Notes under the pieces: generated by a model
What the model saw: only the letters and a program-made list of their open reading frames with translations
Told to the model about the DNA's origin: nothing
Database searches by the model: none
Position numbers and translations under genes: made by a program
In this document: positions 59,601-64,000 of the stretch, piece by piece
How positions within the stretch are numbered: the first letter of the stretch is position 1
Layout: each line of letters starts with the position of its first letter
NCBI GenBank assembly: GCA_001898225.1
Contig: MKTJ01000077.1
Location: 442,352-506,351 of the forward strand
DNA length: 64,000 nucleotides
Reading direction: 5' to 3'
DNA from: Chloroflexi bacterium 54-19
GTDB lineage: Bacteria; Chloroflexota; Chloroflexia; Chloroheliales; Chloroheliaceae

Positions 59601-62208
59601 GGTTTACTTTAGCCGGTTTGTAGAGGATGCCTACCTTAATAGCATCCAGGCCGAGCGAGTTTACTTGCCCGGTGTTGGCATCTGCGTCAATAAAGGCCCA
59701 GGTCCCGGCACCAGCTTTGGCGTTCAGGCGGGTAACCAGGTCGACAATGGCGCTGTTCGGTCCATAGCCGTTGTTTTCGATTTCACTGAAAGCGATTACA
59801 TCGGCCTGGCTGGACGTAAGAGCGGCCACGGTCTTGGCGGACTGGCGGTCAAACTCGGTCTGGCTCTCGGCCCCGCGACAATCGGCGGGAGCCCCGCCAA
59901 CCCCATAGGTACAACCGCTAAAGGTGTTGAAGTAGTTGAGTAAGTTGGCCCCAACCACGCGCAGGCTGCCCGGCGCTTTATCCGGCACGGTGGGCCGGGG
60001 GTTGGTCGGGACGAAGTTCGGCTGGATGGTCGGGCGGACCCGGTAAGCGTTGGGGCTGGCAGAGTTCCCGGCCCAGGTGTAGTCCAGCACGCCCACAATC
60101 CCGGTGGCGCTATCGCCAATGCGTACGGTATTGGAGGCAGTTAAAGGACTGGTGCCCCCGCCGAAAATAATCGGGTCGGGGTTCTGGTTTTGCAAATTAT
60201 CGTCAATAATAATCTGGTTGAGATCGTTGGCGGCCTGGATAGCCTGGGCCGGGGCCCCAGGGTCGGCCAACTCGGTCGGCTGGCGCAAGCGGCTGCCGGA
60301 AGACAGCGTCAGTTGGTCGAAGCGGCCCAACTGGTAAGACTCGGTAACAAACAACTGCTGGGATAGCCGCACCAGCATACCCTCGTAGCGTTCCGGGAAA
60401 TCGGCGCTGGAGAAAGGCAGGGTGACATCGGTCGGCGTAATGGTCGCGGTACGGTTACAACTATCAATGGTGCTGGCAGTTACCTCGGTCAAGCCCTGGT
60501 ATTCGCTGACCACACCGGTTACACGCACCACCTGCCCGGCGCTGACGCTGTTGTTATTGCCGTTGAAGACGAACAGACCGTCGGAGGTAGCCGGGTTGCC
60601 GTCACCGGTTTCATCCTGGATGTAGAAGCCGCGCAGGGCCGGGGAAGGGCCTTCGTCGTCTGCCACAACCACACCCTGGACGGTCACGGTCTGGCCACTT
60701 AAGGGAGAGGTATTGGTAGTCCCCTGGATTTGGTAGGTATGGGTGAAATCTCCCCCACAGGTAACCGGGCTGTTGACTGTAATCGTGGCCGTGTTGCTAT
60801 TGGCCGGACCCGCCGAATTGGCGACCTGGACCCAGTAGCTGGTTGTAACGGTCAGGGCCGGGGTGGTAAAGGTGTTGTTGGTAGCGCCCGCAATTGGGTT
60901 CGAGGTATCACCGCTGGTCCCCTGGTACCATTGATAGGTTAAGGGTAGGGTGCTGGTGGCCGCCACGGTCATGGTAGCGGTCTGGCCGCTGGAAATGGTC
61001 TGGCTGGCCGGGTTGGTAGTGATAGACGGGGCGCTGTCGCCACCGGTCGCCCCTTCGGGCGCGAAAGCCAAACCCCGGAAGACCGTGTTGGCCGGGGCAG
61101 TCGCAATGGTCGCAAACGAACCGCTCGCCAGGTCCTGGTTAAAGGCGGCGGTATCGGTATAGCTGACCAGATTATTCCCGGCGCTGGTGCCGGAGGTCGC
61201 AAAGATGCTGACGGAATTGTCCGCGTTTACGGTCCCGGTCAGACCGGTCAGGTTACCGGCAAGCTTGTTGCGAGAAGTCCACGTGGTGCCGTCAAAAGAA
61301 AATTTCAACAGACCGTTTGCCTGGTCGGCGACGTAAAGGGTATCCGGCCCCGCCACACCGGGGTCGCGGTCCAAAAGCAGATAGGCGTAAGCGTTGGTGG
61401 CCGTGGTTACACCGGGCAGAAGGGTGACCGCAGTGCTGGCGGTCGGCAAGCCCGTTCCAACCGAATTCACGCCGATATTGGAGCCTGACGAAGAAGAAAC
61501 ATAAAGCTGGCGGTTGAAGATGGCCGGGACACGGGTGTTAAGGGAATTTATCGCGGTGGTCGTGCCGGTATTACCGAAACTGACCAGGCGAATCCCCTGA
61601 CCGGGCCCAGTCGTCCAGAAGCGGGAACCGTCATCGGTTACGGCAGCCCGGATATTATTGCCGGTATAGGCGTCGGAAATGCGGGTCGAAGTATCAATAT
61701 TGCCGCTGCCATCCACCCTGGCAACAATGCGGTTGGTAGTAGCGCTGGCGGTTGAAACCACGCTTGCCGTACCGGGAGCGGCATCGTAACCGACCAGGGA
61801 AAGGTATTTCCCATCGGCGGAGCGGGTCAGGGCTCCTTCCGAACTGGCCGAACCGCTTTCGGTTAAGATGCGGTTATTGCCCGAAACGGCGGTTGGTAAG
61901 CCCAGGCTTTGGACCTTGCTGCCGTTGGTGGTAATTTCATCCAGAAACACAGCGGTAGCCGCACTCGAAAGAGAGGCGCCACCATCGCCGACCCGTAAGA
62001 CAACCAGGTTGGCGCTGTTTAACCCGGCGGCGTGGGTAACCGCTACCGGCTCTACGACCGAGAGGGTGGCAAAAGTGGAGACGAGCAAAGCCACTACCAC
62101 CAGAATATTAAGCCCTTTGGGCTGGCGGTTGAAAAAACCGCCGGCCCGTTTTGGCTGGGGCAAAATTAAACCCGTCCAATTGTTTTGAACGGCGTTACTA
62201 TATTTCAC
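56695..62208 (-). CDS. Secreted ExeM/NucH-type nuclease fused to phytase-like esterase domain
   Basis: A 1837-residue exported protein. A signal/anchor helix lies at about 33-60. A beta-propeller-like or unknown region (70-390) precedes an Ig-like domain (393-480), then an OB-like ExeM domain (480-620) and an endonuclease/exonuclease/phosphatase domain (745-1080) with FSEIENNGY, ANHLKSKGSACTDN, IMGDMNAYAKEDP, YLDHALVS and ASDHDPVVVDL: a complete metal and catalytic set. A cadherin-like linker (GTLNLNADGSFTYTPKAGFTG) leads to an esterase-like phytase domain (1156-1576, GLTDRGPNVDGPNG, GLTITPDGTTLVGAMQ), then an OmpL47-like domain (1597-1676) and an unknown C-terminus. Likely releases phosphate from extracellular DNA and phosphoesters. 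Confidence 0.9.
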   Translation of the reverse strand: MKYSNAVQNNWTGLILPQPKRAGGFFNRQPKGLNILVVVALLVSTFATLSVVEPVAVTHAAGLNSANLVVLRVGDGGASLSSAATAVFLDEITTNGSKVQSLGLPTAVSGNNRILTESGSASSEGALTRSADGKYLSLVGYDAAPGTASVVSTASATTNRIVARVDGSGNIDTSTRISDAYTGNNIRAAVTDDGSRFWTTGPGQGIRLVSFGNTGTTTAINSLNTRVPAIFNRQLYVSSSSGSNIGVNSVGTGLPTASTAVTLLPGVTTATNAYAYLLLDRDPGVAGPDTLYVADQANGLLKFSFDGTTWTSRNKLAGNLTGLTGTVNADNSVSIFATSGTSAGNNLVSYTDTAAFNQDLASGSFATIATAPANTVFRGLAFAPEGATGGDSAPSITTNPASQTISSGQTATMTVAATSTLPLTYQWYQGTSGDTSNPIAGATNNTFTTPALTVTTSYWVQVANSAGPANSNTATITVNSPVTCGGDFTHTYQIQGTTNTSPLSGQTVTVQGVVVADDEGPSPALRGFYIQDETGDGNPATSDGLFVFNGNNNSVSAGQVVRVTGVVSEYQGLTEVTASTIDSCNRTATITPTDVTLPFSSADFPERYEGMLVRLSQQLFVTESYQLGRFDQLTLSSGSRLRQPTELADPGAPAQAIQAANDLNQIIIDDNLQNQNPDPIIFGGGTSPLTASNTVRIGDSATGIVGVLDYTWAGNSASPNAYRVRPTIQPNFVPTNPRPTVPDKAPGSLRVVGANLLNYFNTFSGCTYGVGGAPADCRGAESQTEFDRQSAKTVAALTSSQADVIAFSEIENNGYGPNSAIVDLVTRLNAKAGAGTWAFIDADANTGQVNSLGLDAIKVGILYKPAKVNPIGKTAVLNTGALGLFQLADGSVQGRSRPAIAQSFEQNSNGESFTVVANHLKSKGSACTDNVSPVGPDPDTGDLQGNCNLTRTQAAKEETAWLATNPTGISDPDVLIMGDMNAYAKEDPIKAFEQAGYINLIAKYLGNDAYSYVFDGQSGYLDHALVSSSLAGQIASLLEYHNNADEPTVLDYNTNYKSANQITSLYAPDQFRASDHDPVVVDLNLHPQTQANDDTYTAEAGTTLNVNAANGVLANDKGGSLSVTSQTAPANGTLNLNADGSFTYTPKAGFTGTDSFVYTTTNSVQLYKTNLPPYATIGGVDIKGGAYGSSLYPVPGSSDEYYGLTDRGPNVDGPNGVKVEPIPDFAPAIGKFKLVNGKAILEQVIPLKSADGTPYNGLVSTEATTGETIVDLNGNILPPSPTGYDPEGLVALPDGTFWVSDEYGPYITHFDASGKQIGRLSPFDNTLPAELKFRVPNRGMEGLTITPDGTTLVGAMQSALQQSDLAGYDAKKLTVLRIVTYSLVNGQVHEYLYLLDNPNTNKTAVSEIAALSNTSFILLERDGNYPPNSYKQLWKIDLTGATDVGPASTVPGATYNAANGGLLINGKSLELLVKGQDTATSAATLAGVGIKPGTKSLYLDIVGLLDSIDSTGAFFSHDKIEGVAVLDGGNKLVLSNDNDFGIDGLANSTTPYQLHAKVSPVTGQQDDGEYLMVDLTKLPATVSSAKVTINVVDTIAPTTSDNAPADWQKANFNVTLTCADSGSGCKETDYRLDGGAWKTGTTVAITTEGDHLLEYYSVDQAGNKETIKAVHVKLDKTAPEFDLSFDRATSTLKLGTVDSLSGPGADPLTLATGIGERTYTLKDKAGNSLAVTLLINNPGRGHAEVVFTKLVYTTAAGSSTIRVPLNLYIAEWFGRPRDKAIQQDFAVLLKYAVDLEYNSNRDKTDIAQTGSKKQTLNGFYVLHVQSSKGSLIYNYKL

Positions 62209-62695
62209 GGTTCCAGCAGTCCTTTCTTCTGTTTATCAAGCAATTTGGAAAGTTGAACAATCCAAAAACGCGAGCAGATAAAAACTGGCACACGAAAAGT
62301 TTGTAAGGGATACCTGTTAACTAAATAAAACAGAAATTAAAAAGTGGCCTGGCGAAGGGTGAAGATATTCTCTACCTGTTTTTATTTATTTCCCAGATAA
62401 TAAACTAAATTTTAATTTTTTGCAGGGTATATTTCCTGAATTGTATGAGTTTTACCGATTTTTATTTACCAACCCTGATGCTAAAAAACCTCAAAACAAT
62501 GTTCGAGCGGTCTTTGTTAAAGCGATTTTTTAACATTCCATTTCTGAACCGACTAATCTTAACCAATAGCTTTTAATAAGATTTAAAATTGTCGTTAACC
62601 TTGTGTTAAATGGAGATTTCCAGGGTTGCTAAAATAACGGATGGATAGGGAAAATAATCCAGGGGGAATTTTATAAAAAGGTTTAAATTGAAACC
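62209..62695. other. Intergenic region upstream of the nuclease-phytase gene
   Basis: AT-rich leader and promoter region, about 490 bases. Near 62594-62611 there are 11-bp-spaced TTAAC-type hexamers that resemble a PhoP box; see finding. No gene seen. Confidence 0.4.
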
Positions 62696-63262
62696 CTAAC
62701 CCGTAACAATGGTAAGCAGTCTTACCGCTTCGATAATATTCGCACGTAGTTTGGTGGGGTCTTGCAGGGCAGAAGGTTCAAGTTGTTGCCCGTAGGGGTT
62801 GGAAGCCGACCAGGCGTTAGCCATGGTCATAACCATAATCAGGATAAAGCCGGGTGGAAAGTTAGGGTTAACCAGTCCGCTCTCCTGGGCCTGGCGGATT
62901 TCCTCGACCTTACCGCTATGTACGCCCAACCGGTCCGGGGTGACAGCCTGTTGTTCCAGGTTGGTCCAGGCCACCAAACGCATCAAGTCAGGATGGGCCA
63001 GGGTGTAGTCGAAGACGCGCCCCGCATAACCGGGGAGGTCAGAGGGATTGAAGGCAATTTCCTGGTAGAGCCGCAAGAGGTTTTTTTGCAGGACGGTTGT
63101 AAACAGGTTTTCTTTGCTCTCGAAATAGATATAGATTAAGTTTTTGTTGCAGCCCGCTTCCCGGGCGATCCGGTCGACCCTGGCCCCGGCTACCCCGTAG
63201 GCCGAGAATTCGGCCAGGGCCGCCTCCAATATTCTCTCGCGGGTGGCTTCGGCGTTTTGCAT
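62696..63262 (-). CDS. TetR family transcriptional regulator
   Basis: A 188-residue repressor starting at ATG 63262 (GAGGG twelve bases upstream); an ATG at 63289 would add nine residues. Helix-turn-helix at about 4-52: EATRERILEAALAEFSAYGVAGARVDRIAREAGCNKNLIYIYFESKENLFTTVLQ. The C-terminal half is of the common TetR_C type (PGYAGRVFDYTLAHPDLMRLVAWTNLEQ). Divergent from an aldo/keto reductase gene with two identical-core palindromes in between, the standard arrangement for repression of a detoxifying reductase. Confidence 0.93.
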   Translation of the reverse strand: MQNAEATRERILEAALAEFSAYGVAGARVDRIAREAGCNKNLIYIYFESKENLFTTVLQKNLLRLYQEIAFNPSDLPGYAGRVFDYTLAHPDLMRLVAWTNLEQQAVTPDRLGVHSGKVEEIRQAQESGLVNPNFPPGFILIMVMTMANAWSASNPYGQQLEPSALQDPTKLRANIIEAVRLLTIVTG

Positions 63263-63308
63263 GTTTCTAAGGACCCTCACTTTTAACATCGCAATTTTAT
63301 TTGACCTT

Positions 63309-63314
63309 ATTATA
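63309..63314 (-). promoter_or_regulatory. -10 box of the tetR gene
   Basis: Perfect TATAAT on the minus strand; the first operator palindrome lies directly upstream, in the spacer region. Confidence 0.5.
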
Positions 63315-63321
63315 CCACTTG

Positions 63322-63364
63322 ACTAACCGGTTAGTTCGTGATAGTTTATAACTAACCAGTTAGT
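63322..63364. promoter_or_regulatory. Two TetR operators between tetR and aldo/keto reductase
   Basis: ACTAACCGGTTAGT (63322-63335) is a perfect 14-bp palindrome; ACTAACCAGTTAGT (63351-63364) matches it with one central change. Centres are 29 bp apart. A further half-site ACTAAC is at 63375-63380. The layout predicts cooperative repression of both divergent genes. Confidence 0.75.
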
Positions 63365-63446
63365 TAGTAATTTGACTAACCAATGGGGCTCAATAATAAG
63401 GCATTAAAGAATTGAAAGAGATTATTTAAAAGAAAGGTTTTAAGAA

Positions 63447-64000
63447 ATGGCAACAACAATTCCCGGCGGCAGTCTGACCCTGGCCCCGGACCTCACGCTC
63501 AGCCGAATGGGTTTTGGCGCTATGCAACTGGCCGGACCGGGCGTATTTGGGCCGCCCAAAGACAAGAAGGAAGCTCAAGCGGTCCTGCGAGAGGTCGTAG
63601 AGCAGGGAGTGACCCATATTGATACCAGCGATTTCTATGGCCCTTACACCGTCAATGAACTTATCCGCGAGACCCTTTATCCTTACCCGGCGAATTTACA
63701 TATCGTGACCAAAGTAGGGGCACTGCGTGGGCCTGATGCTTCTTGGATACCGGCCCATTCCCGCCAGCAGTTAATCCAGGCGGTCCATGACAACCTGCGG
63801 CACCTGGGGCTGGATGTGCTTGAGGTGGTGAACCTGCGGGTCGGTGCTCATGAAGAACCTACCCCCGGCTCGATAGCCGATAAGTTCGAGGTACTGGCCG
63901 AATTACAGCAGCAGGGGTTAATCAGGCACCTGGGGTTGAGCGGGGTGAACTCCGAGCAACTCAGCGAGGCCCAGGCTATTGCGCCCGTGGTAACCGTCCA
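63447..64000 (+). CDS. Aldo/keto reductase, partial
   Basis: The first 184 residues of an NADPH-dependent reductase of the AKR superfamily; the rest is past the right edge. Catalytic Asp59 (THIDTSDFYGP), Tyr64 and Lys89 (IVTKVG) are in place, while the fourth tetrad position is Asn129 in EVVNLRVG instead of His, as in some bacterial AKR groups. MGFGAMQLAG is the typical first strand. The ATG at 63447 follows AGAAAGG. Likely repressed by the divergent TetR and active on aldehydes or ketones of unknown identity. Confidence 0.92.
   Translation, partial: MATTIPGGSLTLAPDLTLSRMGFGAMQLAGPGVFGPPKDKKEAQAVLREVVEQGVTHIDTSDFYGPYTVNELIRETLYPYPANLHIVTKVGALRGPDASWIPAHSRQQLIQAVHDNLRHLGLDVLEVVNLRVGAHEEPTPGSIADKFEVLAELQQQGLIRHLGLSGVNSEQLSEAQAIAPVVTV

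Noticed and set aside
57196..62188. Several plus-strand frames of 65-130 codons over the nuclease-phytase gene
   Set aside because: Antisense shadows of one uninterrupted 1837-codon gene with recognisable domains.
1..64000. tRNA, rRNA, transposase, integrase, CRISPR or toxin-antitoxin genes
   Set aside because: I looked for their typical motifs on both strands and saw none; small RNAs without strong features could be missed.

Overview
The window reads as ordinary chromosome of a free-living, aerobic, mid-to-high GC bacterium. I infer Chloroflexota from the style of the proteins: lipoproteins with long Ala/Thr/Ser linkers, Pro/Thr-rich stalks on membrane proteins, a zf-trcl zinc-ribbon protein beside rpsU, and good sigma-A promoters (TTGACA/17/TATAAT type) with clear AGGAGG ribosome sites. 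No rRNA, tRNA, CRISPR array, transposase, integrase or phage gene was found. The left edge cuts sucC and the right edge cuts an aldo/keto reductase gene.

Layout. 1-9.2 kb is housekeeping: sucC, an ECF sigma factor with a membrane-anchored partner, an amidase, an EamA exporter, an SDR oxidoreductase, and a NifS-type cysteine desulfurase placed ahead of quinolinate synthase NadA with a strong palindrome at the promoter. 9.3-19.3 kb holds a channel-like membrane protein, a secreted beta-helix protein, a lipoprotein, a small His-Gly peptide gene with a double-glycine leader, a di-iron epoxygenase/enoyl-CoA hydratase pair divergent from a marR-led cluster, peptide deformylase, ribosomal protein S21 and a zinc-ribbon protein with a prion-like Asn/Gly/Tyr centre. 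20-32.8 kb holds galE, a PCMT-like methyltransferase, purC, an ArsB/NhaD transporter with a modified universal stress protein, a haloalkane dehalogenase under a TetR regulator with two matching palindromes, a PhyH oxygenase divergent from an AraC regulator, and an NAD-dependent epimerase.

32.8-48.8 kb is a glycan-use island: GH127 beta-L-arabinofuranosidase, a mandelate racemase/enolase-superfamily enzyme, a LacI regulator, GH2 beta-mannosidase and a complete Opp/Dpp-type ABC importer (binding lipoprotein, two permeases, two ATPases). A YfhO-like membrane protein lies inside it on the other strand. 50-56 kb is a surface-polysaccharide locus with three related GT2 glycosyltransferases, UDP-galactopyranose mutase and a PhyH oxygenase. 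Two of the GT2 genes share a 332-bp, roughly 98 percent identical inverted repeat, in frame, around the mutase, which is a plausible invertible switch. 56-63 kb has an orphan KaiB-like protein and a 1837-residue secreted ExeM/NucH nuclease fused to a phytase-esterase domain, likely for phosphate scavenging. The window ends with a TetR gene divergent from an aldo/keto reductase, with two operators between them.

The most unusual items are the GT2 inverted repeat pair, the His-Gly peptide, the nuclease-phytase fusion, the KaiB orphan, the prion-like zinc-ribbon protein next to rpsU, and several clean operator palindromes. All functions are read from sequence motifs by eye; no database search was run.
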